Shown piece after piece: positions 54,143 to 62,534 of a DNA stretch of 64,000 nt (the first letter of the stretch is position 1; the number at the start of each line of letters is the position of its first letter). The DNA lies in the NCBI RefSeq assembly GCF_005696555.1, contig NZ_CP040005.1:1860001-1924000 (forward strand), written 5' to 3'. The position numbers and the translations under genes are program-made. Origin of the DNA: Actinomyces sp. oral taxon 171 str. F0337. Its GTDB lineage: Bacteria > Actinomycetota > Actinomycetes > Actinomycetales > Actinomycetaceae. The notes below the pieces were generated by a model. It was given only the letters and a program-made list of their open reading frames with translations. It had not been told where the DNA came from and did not search any database.

Positions 54143-55717
54143 ATGATGTCCCTCCTGCCCCTTGCCGCCCAGACCGCCAACGACGTCGCCCAGCAGTGCG
54201 TCGATACTGAGACCTTCCCACTGTGGCTGCGCGTCACCCACTTCATCAACTTCCTCCTCATGGGCGTTCTCATCCGCTCCGGTATCGAGATCATCGCCTC
54301 GCACCCACGCTTCTACTTCAAAGACCAGTGCGAACCCGGCTCCGAGTGGATCCGGTTCACCAAGGACAAGGTGCCCCTCGAGGAGGGCGCCTTCACCGCC
54401 CGGGACGACCAGCGAGACCTCTCCCCCTTAGTGTCCCTGCCCGGTCGGGCCAAGATCGGGCTGGGTCGTGCCTGGCACGGAATAGCCACCAGCTTCTGGC
54501 TGCTCAACGGCATCGTGTACGTCGCCTTCCTCGTGGGTACCGGGGCGTGGCAGCGCCTGGTTCCAACCACGTGGCAGATCCTGCCCGACGCCTGGGACTC
54601 CCTGCTGACCTACGCACACCTGCGCACCCCGTCCTTGTGCGACTTCACCCCCTACGACAGCCTTCAGCAGCTCGGGTACTTCTTCATCGTTTTCATCGCC
54701 GCCCCGCTGATGATCGTGACGGGGCCGGTCATGTCCCCCGCCCTCGTGGGGCGCTTCCCCTGGTACGCCAAGATGTTCGGTGGCCGCCAGGCTGCCCGCT
54801 CCCTGCACCTGATCGGCATGTTCGTCTACCTGGGCTTCGCCATCGTCCACGTGGGTCTGGTGTTCATCGTGCACGCCCCCCACAACCTCACCCACATCGT
54901 CTTCGGCTACTACGACCCCAACCGGGTGGGTCAGGCCTACGTCACCGTGATCGGAACGGTCGTCGTCGTTGTGGCGCTGTGGATCGCCATGTCGTACTGG
55001 ACGCTGACGGACACTCGCCGCAGCCAGCGGATCCTGTGGGATGCCACGCGTGGGATCCGCCGCGTCACGGTCGACCGTTTCAAGTCGCAGCAAGCGGCCA
55101 GGAAACCGTGGACGGAGAAGGACATCTCCAAGTTCCACTGGGTCAACACCCGCACCCCCTCTCGAGAGGAGTCCCCGGAGTACCAGGAGCTGGCGGCTAA
55201 TGACTTCGCCGACTTCCGCCTCGAGGTGGGCGGTATGGTCTCAGCACCGGCATCCTTCTCCCTCGCAGAGCTCAAGGCGATCTCCAGCCAGTCCCAGATC
55301 ACTATGCACACCTGTATGCAGGGCTGGACGGGAATCGCCAAGTGGACGGGGATCCGTGTGCGGGACCTGCTCGGGCAGGTCGGTCAGATCGATCCCGAGG
55401 CCGAATGGGTGATGTTCGAGTCCTTCGGGATGGCCCAGCACATGCACGACGGGCGCCCGGTCGAGCCGTACTACACGTGCCTGCCCCTGGACATGGCCCT
55501 TGAGGACGACACGATCCTGGCCTGGGACCGCAATGACGAGCCGCTGTCGGGCATGTTCGGCGCTCCGCTGCGCCTGCGCTGCGAGACGAGCCACGGGTAC
55601 AAGATGATCAAGTGGGTCCGGTCAGTGACGTTGATCCGTCACTACAGCGAGGTCGGTGACGGTATGGGCGGGACCCGTGAGGACTCCGGGTACCAGGATG
55701 TCAACGCGCGCATCTGA
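54143..55717 (+). CDS. Fused cytochrome b561-like / molybdopterin oxidoreductase
   Basis: A 524-residue fusion. The N-terminal half is a cytochrome-b-type membrane domain with about five helices; candidate haem His residues are in LWLRVTHFINFLLMG, RAWHGIATSFWLLNG, RSLHLIGMFVYLGFAIVHVG and FIVHAPHNLTHI. After a linker near 320 comes a sulfite-oxidase-fold molybdopterin domain: FRLEVGGMVSAPASFSLAEL, then TMHTCMQGWTGIAKWTGIRV with Cys391 as the probable Mo ligand, and GAPLRLRCETSHGYKMIKWV. It resembles MsrP (YedY) plus its membrane partner MsrQ (YedZ) joined into one chain, though no Tat signal precedes the catalytic part, so the side on which it acts is unclear. It is divergent from norB. Confidence 0.88.
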   Translation: MMSLLPLAAQTANDVAQQCVDTETFPLWLRVTHFINFLLMGVLIRSGIEIIASHPRFYFKDQCEPGSEWIRFTKDKVPLEEGAFTARDDQRDLSPLVSLPGRAKIGLGRAWHGIATSFWLLNGIVYVAFLVGTGAWQRLVPTTWQILPDAWDSLLTYAHLRTPSLCDFTPYDSLQQLGYFFIVFIAAPLMIVTGPVMSPALVGRFPWYAKMFGGRQAARSLHLIGMFVYLGFAIVHVGLVFIVHAPHNLTHIVFGYYDPNRVGQAYVTVIGTVVVVVALWIAMSYWTLTDTRRSQRILWDATRGIRRVTVDRFKSQQAARKPWTEKDISKFHWVNTRTPSREESPEYQELAANDFADFRLEVGGMVSAPASFSLAELKAISSQSQITMHTCMQGWTGIAKWTGIRVRDLLGQVGQIDPEAEWVMFESFGMAQHMHDGRPVEPYYTCLPLDMALEDDTILAWDRNDEPLSGMFGAPLRLRCETSHGYKMIKWVRSVTLIRHYSEVGDGMGGTREDSGYQDVNARI

Positions 55718-55776
55718 CGGCCTCACGGCACTCGGTCAGGCTCACACGAGGCGGCCGACGTGCGTCCGTCGCTGAT

Positions 55777-55819
55777 GATGGTGGCCGGCCACCCCACACT
55801 GGGGTGGCCGGCCACCATC
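55777..55819. terminator. Strong bidirectional terminator, 19-bp perfect stem
   Basis: The arms 55777-55795 and 55801-55819 are perfectly complementary around the 5-nt loop ACACT; the core of each arm, TGGCCGGCCA, is itself a palindrome. It lies 60 bp past the oxidoreductase stop and 31 bp past the infB stop on the other strand. Confidence 0.88.
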
Positions 55820-55849
55820 TATGAACGCGGTCTATGAACGCCGTCACGC

Positions 55850-58798
55850 TCAGTCGCGAGGCTTCTCACGCATCTCCCAGGTCTCGATGACGTCGCCCTC
55901 GGCGATGTCCTTGTACCCCAGGTTGATACCGCACTCGTAGCCCTCGCGGACCTCCGTGACGTCGTCCTTCTCGCGGCGCAGCGTCTCAATGGACAGATCG
56001 CCGTTGATGACGACGCCGTCGCGCACCAGGCGGGCCTTGGTGCCCCGCTTGATGATGCCCGAGCGGACAATGGAACCGGCGATGGAGCCGAACTTCGAGG
56101 AGCGGAAGATCTGCCGGATCTCGGCCGTACCGAGCTCGACCTCCTCGTAGACGGGCTTGAGCATGCCCTTCATGGAGGCCTCGACGTCCTCGATCGCGTT
56201 GTAGATGACCGAGTAGAACTTCATGTCGACGCCCTCGCGGTCGGCGATCTCCGAAACGCGCTCGGCGGGCCGGACATTGAAGCCGATGATGACGGCGGAG
56301 TCCACCGTGGCCAGGTTGACGTCGTTCTGCGTGATGGCACCCACGCCCCGGTGGATGACGCGCAGAGCGACCTCCTCACCAACGTCGATCTTGAGCAGGG
56401 AGTCCTCCAGGGCCTCGACCGCACCCGAGCTGTCGCCCTTGAGGATGAGGTTGAGGGTGTCGACCTTACCCTCCTTGAGGACGTCGGTGAGGTTCTCCAG
56501 GGAGACCCGCTTGCGACGCTTGGCCAGCATGGCGGCGCGCTCGGCGGCCTCACGCTTGTCGGCGATCTGTCGGGCCGTGCGGTCGTCGGGGGCGACGATG
56601 AAGGAGTCACCGGCGCTGGGCACGTTGGTCAGCCCCAGGACCAGGGCCGGACGGGCGGGCCCGGCCTCAGTGAGGTTCTCCCCGTGCTCGTTGAACATGG
56701 CGCGCACACGCCCGTAGGCGCTTCCGGCCACGATCGGGTCCCCGACCCGCAACGTGCCACGCTCGACCAGGATGGTGCTCACGGCGCCGCGTCCCTTATC
56801 GAGCTTGGCCTCGATGGTGACGCCGCGGGCCTCGGTCTCCGGGTTGGCCCGCAGATCCAGGGCGGCGTCCGCGGTGAGCAGGACGGCCTCGAGGAGCTCG
56901 TCGATGTGGAGACGCTGCTTGGCGGAGATGTCCACGAACATCGTCTCGCCGCCGTACTCCTCGGGGACCAGGCCGTACTCGGTGAGCTGGCCACGGATCT
57001 TGTCCGGGTTGGCGCCCTCCTTGTCGATCTTGTTGACCGCCACGACGATCGGCACGTTGGCCGCCTGGGCGTGGTTGAGGGCCTCGACGGTCTGGGGCAT
57101 GACGCCGTCATCGGCGGCCACGACAAGGATGGCGATGTCGGTCACCTCGGCACCACGGGCACGCATGGCCGTGAAGGCCTCGTGACCGGGGGTGTCGATG
57201 AAGGTGATCGGACGCTCCTCGTCGTTCAGGTTGACGCGCACCTGGTAGGCGCCGATGGACTGGGTGATGCCCCCGGCCTCCCCGGCGACGACGTCGGTGG
57301 AGCGGATGGCGTCCAGCAGCTTGGTCTTACCGTGGTCGACGTGGCCCATGACCGTGACCACCGGGGGCCGGGGCATGAGGTTGGCGTCGTCCTCGTCGGG
57401 CTCGAGGTCGATGTCGAAGGACTCCAGGAGCTCGCGGTCCTCGTCCTCGGGCGAGACGATCTGGACGTTGTAGCCCAGCTCGGCGCCCAGGAGGGCGAAG
57501 GTGTCCTCGTCGAGGGACTGGGTGGCCGTGGCCATCTCACCGAGATGGAACAGGACGGTCACCAGGGCCGCGGGGTTGGCGTTGATCTTCTCGGCCAGAT
57601 CCGTGAGAGTGGCCCCCTGGCGCACGCGCACCGGGGTGGAGCCGTCACCTCGTGGGACGATGACACCGCCGATCGACGGCGCGCTCTGCTGCTCGAACTC
57701 CTGACGCTTGGCCCGCTTGGACTTGCGTCCTCGCGGAGCGCCGCCGCCACGACCGAAGGCGCCCTGGGTGGAACCGCGACCACCACGACCACCGCGGGGT
57801 CCGCCGAAGCCGCCACCGGGACGGCCGCCGCCTCCGGGACGGCCGCCACCACCGGGACGCGAGCCGCGGCCTCCGCCGCCGGCACCGCCACGCGCCGGAG
57901 CGCCGGGGCGGCCGATGGAGGACTGGCCGGGCATCATGCCCGGGTTGGGACGCGGACCACCCGGACGCGGGGCACCGGAACGACCGGCTCCCTGAGACCG
58001 TGCACCGCCCTGAGGACGGGGGCCACCGGGGCGCGGGCCGCCCTGAGGACGGGGACCGCCCGAGCCGCCCGGGCGAGGCATGCCCTGGGAGGCGGCGAAG
58101 GGGTTGTTGCCAGGACGCGGCGCACCCGAGCGCGACTGGCCCGAGCGCTGGCCGCCTCGGCCTCCCTGGCCACCCTGACGGGGCATGCCCTGGGAGGCGG
58201 CGAAGGGGTTGTTGCCAGGACGCGGTGCCCCGGGACGCGGCCCCGGCGTCGGGGCGCTACGACGCGAGCCGGGCGTCGGCGCGCCGGGGGCTGCACCTGC
58301 TGGCTTGGAAGCGCCGGCTCCGGGCTTGGGGGCCTTGGGCGCGTCGCCGGCGGCGCCTTTCTGGGGCGCCAGTTTGTCGGCAGCCGCCGGAGCCTGGGTT
58401 CCGCCACTCGGCTTGGCGGCCTGAGCACCTGGCTTGGGAGCGCCGGTACCCGGTTTGGGGGCGGCCGGCTTGGCAGCGGGGCTCGGAGCCCGGTCCTGAG
58501 CACCGGCGGGTCCCGGCTTGGCAGCCTGAGCTCCTGGCTTGGGAGCACCCTTGGAGGGCTTGGGGGCCTGAGAGGCAGTCTTGGCCGGCTTGTCGACCGC
58601 AGTGTCCGCCGGCGCTTCCTGCACCTGGGCGGCGAAGTGCTCACGAACCCGGCGAGCGACGGGGGGCTCAACGGCGGAGGAGGCCGCCTTGACGAACTCT
58701 CCCTGGTCCTTGAGCCAGGCCAGGATCACCTTCGAGGTGACCTTCTTGCCAGTGGGGTCGAGCTCTTTAGCGAGCTCATGAACGCGTGGTTTAGCCAC
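55850..58798 (-). CDS. infB: Translation initiation factor IF-2
   Basis: GTPase that places initiator tRNA on the ribosome. GTG 58798 with AGGAG four bases upstream gives 982 residues. IF2_N is at 1-55 ([20 protein letters not shown]), then a 320-residue linker of Pro, Gly, Ala and Arg containing two [14 protein letters not shown] copies, a second IF2_N-like domain (about 377-450), and the GTPase: [17 protein letters not shown] near 482, [33 protein letters not shown]. Domains II, III and the initiator-tRNA-binding C2 domain follow to [11 protein letters not shown]. The RNA just upstream can hide the ribosome binding site. It follows ylxR; rbfA, its usual downstream neighbour, is displaced. 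Confidence 0.97.
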   Translation of the reverse strand: MAKPRVHELAKELDPTGKKVTSKVILAWLKDQGEFVKAASSAVEPPVARRVREHFAAQVQEAPADTAVDKPAKTASQAPKPSKGAPKPGAQAAKPGPAGAQDRAPSPAAKPAAPKPGTGAPKPGAQAAKPSGGTQAPAAADKLAPQKGAAGDAPKAPKPGAGASKPAGAAPGAPTPGSRRSAPTPGPRPGAPRPGNNPFAASQGMPRQGGQGGRGGQRSGQSRSGAPRPGNNPFAASQGMPRPGGSGGPRPQGGPRPGGPRPQGGARSQGAGRSGAPRPGGPRPNPGMMPGQSSIGRPGAPARGGAGGGGRGSRPGGGGRPGGGGRPGGGFGGPRGGRGGRGSTQGAFGRGGGAPRGRKSKRAKRQEFEQQSAPSIGGVIVPRGDGSTPVRVRQGATLTDLAEKINANPAALVTVLFHLGEMATATQSLDEDTFALLGAELGYNVQIVSPEDEDRELLESFDIDLEPDEDDANLMPRPPVVTVMGHVDHGKTKLLDAIRSTDVVAGEAGGITQSIGAYQVRVNLNDEERPITFIDTPGHEAFTAMRARGAEVTDIAILVVAADDGVMPQTVEALNHAQAANVPIVVAVNKIDKEGANPDKIRGQLTEYGLVPEEYGGETMFVDISAKQRLHIDELLEAVLLTADAALDLRANPETEARGVTIEAKLDKGRGAVSTILVERGTLRVGDPIVAGSAYGRVRAMFNEHGENLTEAGPARPALVLGLTNVPSAGDSFIVAPDDRTARQIADKREAAERAAMLAKRRKRVSLENLTDVLKEGKVDTLNLILKGDSSGAVEALEDSLLKIDVGEEVALRVIHRGVGAITQNDVNLATVDSAVIIGFNVRPAERVSEIADREGVDMKFYSVIYNAIEDVEASMKGMLKPVYEEVELGTAEIRQIFRSSKFGSIAGSIVRSGIIKRGTKARLVRDGVVINGDLSIETLRREKDDVTEVREGYECGINLGYKDIAEGDVIETWEMREKPRD
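58077..58120 (-). repeat. 44-bp direct repeat in infB, copy 1
   Basis: Identical over 44 bp to 58182-58225. The copies encode the [13 protein letters not shown] segment twice in the IF-2 linker and are 105 bp apart, a multiple of three. Confidence 0.9.
58182..58225 (-). repeat. 44-bp direct repeat in infB, copy 2
   Basis: Second copy of the preceding repeat. Recombination between the copies would remove 35 residues without changing frame. Confidence 0.9.
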
Positions 58799-58802
58799 AT
58801 TA

Positions 58803-58837
58803 CTCCTGTCCGGTTTCCCACCCCGGACAGGGGTGGG
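58803..58837 (-). promoter_or_regulatory. infB leader with two competing hairpins over the ribosome binding site
   Basis: In the mRNA, CCCACCCC (58837-58830) can pair with GGGGTGGG (58824-58817), loop TGTCC. Alternatively CCTGTCCGG (58831-58823) can pair with CCGGACAGG (58813-58805), whose last bases are the first three of the AGGAG ribosome binding site (58807-58803). Both stems are perfect, and they share bases, so they cannot coexist. The second would hide the infB start signal. Confidence 0.65.
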
Positions 58838-58889
58838 TGCTTCTAGAGGCAGCTCATCGCTGGGTACTCATCGGGTGCCCATCGGCTTC

Positions 58890-59222
58890 CTACCCGCCTT
58901 CGCTATCGGTGGTCCGCTCACCCGGTCGGGCAGCGGGAGCCTCGCCGTCGTTGACCACTCCCCGCTCCAGGAACCCGCGCACCCGGGCCACATCGAGTGG
59001 TCCGCCGGTGCGCAGGGCGCGTGGAGCGGCGCGTCGTCGCTCAGCGAGGTCGAGGCACACCGGATCCGGGTGGATCCAGGCGCCGCGCCCGGGTCTGACG
59101 GCCCGGGCATCGACGTCGAGCTCACCGCTCGGCGTCAGTACGAGACGCAGCAGCTGCGTCCGCGGGGCCCTTTGTCGACAGCCGATACAGGTGCGCTCGG
59201 GCACGTGGGGGATGGTGACCAC
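58890..59222 (-). CDS. ylxR: YlxR family RNA-binding protein (DUF448)
   Basis: A 110-residue member of the YlxR family, found between nusA and infB; reported members bind RNA or RNase P components, but the role differs between studies. It begins MVTIPHVPERTCIGCRQRAP and has the conserved RTCIGCR, LLRLV, RPGRGAWIHPDPVCLDLAER stretch. GTG 59222 is the first in-frame start; GTG 59204, giving VPERTCIGC, is equally plausible and no strong ribosome binding site decides. The C-terminal about 25 residues are a disordered Glu/Gly tail. A GCCGGG-AGAT-CCCGGC hairpin (59273-59288) lies in the gap to nusA. Confidence 0.9.
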   Translation of the reverse strand: MVTIPHVPERTCIGCRQRAPRTQLLRLVLTPSGELDVDARAVRPGRGAWIHPDPVCLDLAERRRAAPRALRTGGPLDVARVRGFLERGVVNDGEAPAARPGERTTDSEGG

Positions 59223-59340
59223 CGTCCGTCGGTGTCCTTCCGCTGCTCTGCAACCGCTGACGCGGGCACCGCGGCCGGGAGATCCCGGCGCAGGACCCGC
59301 AAAGGTCCGCCGGAAAGTCTACATCGCCCCGCAGGGCGGT

Positions 59341-60381
59341 TCAGTCGCCCAGCTCTGAGGGACCTGTCACGTCGTCGGACTGGGAGCCCTGACCGGGGGT
59401 GATCTCACCGGACTCGGCATCGGCGTGGATGTCGATCTTCCACCCGGTCAGGCGGGCGGCCAAACGGGCGTTCTGCCCCTCCTTGCCGATGGCCAGGGAG
59501 AGCTGGAAGTCGGGGACGATGGCGCGAGCGGTGCGCTCCTCGGCGTCGATGACGCCCACGGCGGCCACCCGGGCCGGCGACAGGGCGTTGGCGATGAAGC
59601 GCGCAGGATCCTCCGAGTGGTCCACGATGTCGATCTTCTCTCCACCGAGCTCGGTCATGACCGCACGCACCCGCTGCCCCATGGGGCCGATGCAGGCCCC
59701 CTTGGCGTTGACGCCACGGACCTTGGAGCGCACGGCCATCTTGGTGCGGTGACCGGCCTCTCGGGCGACGGAGACGATCTCGACGTCGCCCGAGGAGATC
59801 TCAGGAACCTCGCGCTCGAAGAGCTTGCGGACCAGACCGGGATGGGTGCGCGACAGGATGATCTGCGCCCCGCGGGTGCCGCGTGAGACGTCGGTGACGT
59901 AGGCGCGCACGCGGTCGCCGTGGCGGTAGCGCTCAGCAGGGACCTGCTCGTGGGGAGGCATGATGCCCTCGTGCTCCTCGTCCAGGCGCACGTAGACGAT
60001 GCGGGGGTCGCGTCCCTGCTCCACGGTGCCGGAGATCAGCTCGCCGGTCTTGTCCTTGAAGGCACCCAGGACCTCGAAGTCACGGCGGTCCTGGATGCGC
60101 TGGACGATGACGCTGCGGGCCGTGGCCTGGGCGATGCGACCGAAGTCGTCGGGAGTGTCGTCGAAGTACTCCCCCGTGGGCTGGTCGTCATCATCGACCT
60201 CCGGGGCCAGAACGCTCATGTGCCCAGTTCGGCGGTCGATCTCGACGTGGGCACCCCGGATGGCACCGGGAACCTTGGAGTAGGCCCCCAGGATGGCGTC
60301 CTCGATAGCGGGCAGCAGGTTGTCCAGGTCAATGCCGAGCTCGTCGGCAGCGCCTCGCAGCTCCGGCATATTGATGTCCAT
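59341..60381 (-). CDS. nusA: Transcription termination/antitermination protein NusA
   Basis: RNA-polymerase-binding factor controlling pausing and termination. The 346 residues lack the C-terminal acidic repeats of E. coli NusA, as normal for Gram-positives. The N-terminal domain (MDINMPELRGAADELGIDLD, LPAIEDAILGAYSKV) is followed by S1 (ELISGTVEQGRDPRIVYVRL near 117) and two KH domains (VRGVNAKGACIGPMGQRVRA near 227 and LAIGKEGQNARLAARLTGWK near 297). The last about 25 residues are a polar tail. AAGGA precedes ATG 60381 closely. The upstream gap to rimP is 193 bp with an AT-rich pocket (60500-60535) that may hold a promoter. Confidence 0.96.
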   Translation of the reverse strand: MDINMPELRGAADELGIDLDNLLPAIEDAILGAYSKVPGAIRGAHVEIDRRTGHMSVLAPEVDDDDQPTGEYFDDTPDDFGRIAQATARSVIVQRIQDRRDFEVLGAFKDKTGELISGTVEQGRDPRIVYVRLDEEHEGIMPPHEQVPAERYRHGDRVRAYVTDVSRGTRGAQIILSRTHPGLVRKLFEREVPEISSGDVEIVSVAREAGHRTKMAVRSKVRGVNAKGACIGPMGQRVRAVMTELGGEKIDIVDHSEDPARFIANALSPARVAAVGVIDAEERTARAIVPDFQLSLAIGKEGQNARLAARLTGWKIDIHADAESGEITPGQGSQSDDVTGPSELGD

Positions 60382-60574
60382 GGGTCCTTGGGTCCTCTCT
60401 AGTCCGCTGAGCGGGTGTGCACTGGGTTCCCGTCGACGGTAGCCCGTGACGGGCCGGATGGTCCATCACATCGTTCCGGGCCGGTCCGTCAACCTATCAG
60501 TTATCAGGACATACATTATTCCCGGTCACTATCCGCGGGGAGCATCTTATAGACCTTCGGCCTGTTGCCCGGCC

Positions 60575-61093
60575 CTAGAGCCCGGCCACCACCATCCGTG
60601 CCTCTGTGATGTCCCCAAGGGCGATACGGTCCTCAACGCCATCGACCTTGATCCTGACCATGCCGCCGTTGTGCTCACTGGCATCGCCGTCCCCATCAGC
60701 CGCGGTGACGACGCCGGTGAGCTCGTCATCGGCCGTGCGCACCCGGACACTATGACCAACGGCACGCCTGAAGTGACGCAGGGTGGTCAGCTCCCGCTCG
60801 GCTCCGGGGGTGGAGACCTCGAGGGTGTACTGCCCCTTGACGGGGTCGGCCTCATCGAGGGCCTGGGAGACGGCCGCCGTCACGGGCCCCAAGGAGTCGA
60901 GATCGAGGTCTCCGGGACCGTCAACCAGGTCCACGAGGACGCGCACGACTGAGTACTTGCCCGCACGGGTGGTCTCCACGCCCTCGAGATGAAGCCCGGC
61001 ATCGTTGACGACGGGGACGAGCAGGTCAGTGAGACTGCGGGCCAGAGCGTCAGCGCGCTTGCGCGGATCCTGACGCGGATCATGGGCTGCCAT
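60575..61093 (-). CDS. rimP: Ribosome maturation factor RimP
   Basis: A 172-residue factor for 30S subunit assembly. I start at ATG 61093 (GGAGG ten bases upstream); ATG 61177 upstream in frame is possible. The core shows LTDLLVPVVNDAGLHLEGVE, SVVRVLVDLVDGPGDLDLDS, QALDEADPVKGQYTLEVSTP and GAERELTTLRHFRRAVGHSV, matching the RimP N-terminal domain, then a short Sm-like C-terminal domain ending DITEARMVVAGL. Divergent from the DUF4439 gene. It opens the rimP-nusA-ylxR-infB operon. Confidence 0.94.
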   Translation of the reverse strand: MAAHDPRQDPRKRADALARSLTDLLVPVVNDAGLHLEGVETTRAGKYSVVRVLVDLVDGPGDLDLDSLGPVTAAVSQALDEADPVKGQYTLEVSTPGAERELTTLRHFRRAVGHSVRVRTADDELTGVVTAADGDGDASEHNGGMVRIKVDGVEDRIALGDITEARMVVAGL

Positions 61094-61207
61094 GGTCGTT
61101 CTTCCTCCCGTGCTGGCCCGAGCCGAGGCTCGGGCGGACGTGGTCGACATGATCGAGGTGGTCGAGGTCGGGGTCATGCTACCTGCCGTCTGTGGGAGGA
61201 TTCCCCG

Positions 61208-62257
61208 GTGAACACTCGCCGCACTCCCCTCCCCACCCAGCTGAACGGCATTCCGTCACCCTACGGTGACCGAGTCGGTGCCAGTCCCCGTACCAGTGGC
61301 GACATTGGCGCGGCGGGCCACGGCCTGACGCGCCGCACCGCAGTGCTTGCGGTGGGAACGGCTCTGACTGCGGCACTAGGCGGTTGCGGACTGCGCCTGG
61401 GGAAGGGGTCGCCGGCGTCCCTGCCGTCGGCCTCGGCGGCCGAGACCACTCGTGACGGCCTGGCCAGGCAGGCCGCGCTCATCTCCTCCACCGCCGGTGT
61501 GGTCGCACAGTCCGGCGGCGTGGACTCCACCACCGCTCCCCTGGCCGAGGGAGTGAAGCAGACGGCTGACGCTCAGCTCGAGACCCTGGGCGGAGTATGG
61601 CAGCCATGGCCCACGCAGGTGCCATCCTCCTACCCCACAGTTGCTCCGGTGCCGTCGGCCTCGGCGGGCGCCTCCGTGCAAGACCTGGCCACGGCCCTGG
61701 CCGATGGATCGACACTGGCCCGCAGGGCGGCGATCACCGCGACCTCGGAGCAGGACGCACGGCTCTTCACCTCGCTGACAGTGGCCTGGAGTCTCCAGCA
61801 CGACCTCTTCGCGCCACCGAGCTCGGCGGACACGCCACGGGTGGAGGTCGCGCAGGGCAGCAAGATCAGTTCCGGTCTGCTGACCTCCTACGACGCGGCC
61901 CGGTACGCCATGGAGGAGCTCGCGGCGCGCAGCGACGACCCTCAGCGCACCCAGGCGATTGCCGACTCCAAGGTCGCCACCTCCGTCGTCAATGCCGCGG
62001 TGGCCGCGGGCACTGAGGACAAGCGGCTGAGCGCCTACGTCGCCCCGACCGAGTCCACCGATCCCAACGTCAGCACCCAGGTGCTCTGGGCCCGGCAGGT
62101 GTGGTCCAACATCGTCTCCGGAGAGGTGCAGGAGGCCGGTTCCGCCAAGGCCTCCAGTCCGGCCCGCGAAGCGGCCGTCACTGGGGCGGTCGACGCCGCC
62201 CGGCGCGCCACCGCCTGGGGCACGGACTTCTCCTCCCTGCCCGGCTACGCCGCCTGA
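61208..62257 (+). CDS. Tat-exported lipoprotein with ferritin-like DUF4439 domain
   Basis: A 349-residue protein. GTG 61208 gives a signal region with an Arg pair, LTRRTAVLAVGTAL, then a lipobox LGGC (residues about 55-58), so it is likely exported by Tat and lipid-anchored. The C-terminal half (residues about 200-345) is a helical ferritin-like bundle of the DUF4439 family: LTSYDAARYAMEELAARSDD, VASVVNAAVAAGTED-like VVNAAVAAGTEDKRLSAYVA and VWSNIVSGEVQ. Clear iron-ligand Glu/His pairs are not obvious, so ferroxidase activity is doubtful. GGGAGG lies nine bases before the start. DUF4439 genes usually sit next to rimP, as here. Function unknown. Confidence 0.85.
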   Translation: MNTRRTPLPTQLNGIPSPYGDRVGASPRTSGDIGAAGHGLTRRTAVLAVGTALTAALGGCGLRLGKGSPASLPSASAAETTRDGLARQAALISSTAGVVAQSGGVDSTTAPLAEGVKQTADAQLETLGGVWQPWPTQVPSSYPTVAPVPSASAGASVQDLATALADGSTLARRAAITATSEQDARLFTSLTVAWSLQHDLFAPPSSADTPRVEVAQGSKISSGLLTSYDAARYAMEELAARSDDPQRTQAIADSKVATSVVNAAVAAGTEDKRLSAYVAPTESTDPNVSTQVLWARQVWSNIVSGEVQEAGSAKASSPAREAAVTGAVDAARRATAWGTDFSSLPGYAA

Positions 62258-62258
62258 C

Positions 62259-62531
62259 GTGCGTCTCCTCGTAACGGTCCTGGTCCTCATGGCCGCCCTG
62301 GCGGCCGTGGACCAGCTCTTCTTGTGGATGGAACGCCGTGGCTGGATCTACTGGCGGCGCTCCAAGCGCGACCCACGTGGCGCCCTCCTGGGTCCCATCG
62401 ACAACGTCTTCAACCCGGCCCACGAGCACGTGGTTGAGCAGCAGGAGACCGAGGAGCGCCTGGCCGACTTCCAAGCCGACTTCCAAGCCGACATCCGGGC
62501 CAGCATCCAGGCGAACACGGTCCCGAGGTGA
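62259..62531 (+). CDS. Small single-pass membrane protein
   Basis: A 90-residue protein starting at GTG 62259, one base after the DUF4439 stop, so probably co-translated. An N-terminal helix MRLLVTVLVLMAALAAVDQL anchors it, followed by a basic stretch (WMERRGWIYWRRSKRDP) and a polar C-terminus with ADFQADFQADIRASIQ, encoded by two and a half copies of a 12-bp tandem repeat (62463-62496). No known domain. The next gene starts 4 bp later. Function unknown; a role with the lipoprotein is only suggested by the operon. Confidence 0.75.
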   Translation: MRLLVTVLVLMAALAAVDQLFLWMERRGWIYWRRSKRDPRGALLGPIDNVFNPAHEHVVEQQETEERLADFQADFQADIRASIQANTVPR

Positions 62532-62534
62532 GAC

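Noticed and set aside
56351-58846. 831-codon open frame on the plus strand
   Set aside because: Mirror of infB with repetitive Gly/Thr/Ala composition and no recognisable family.
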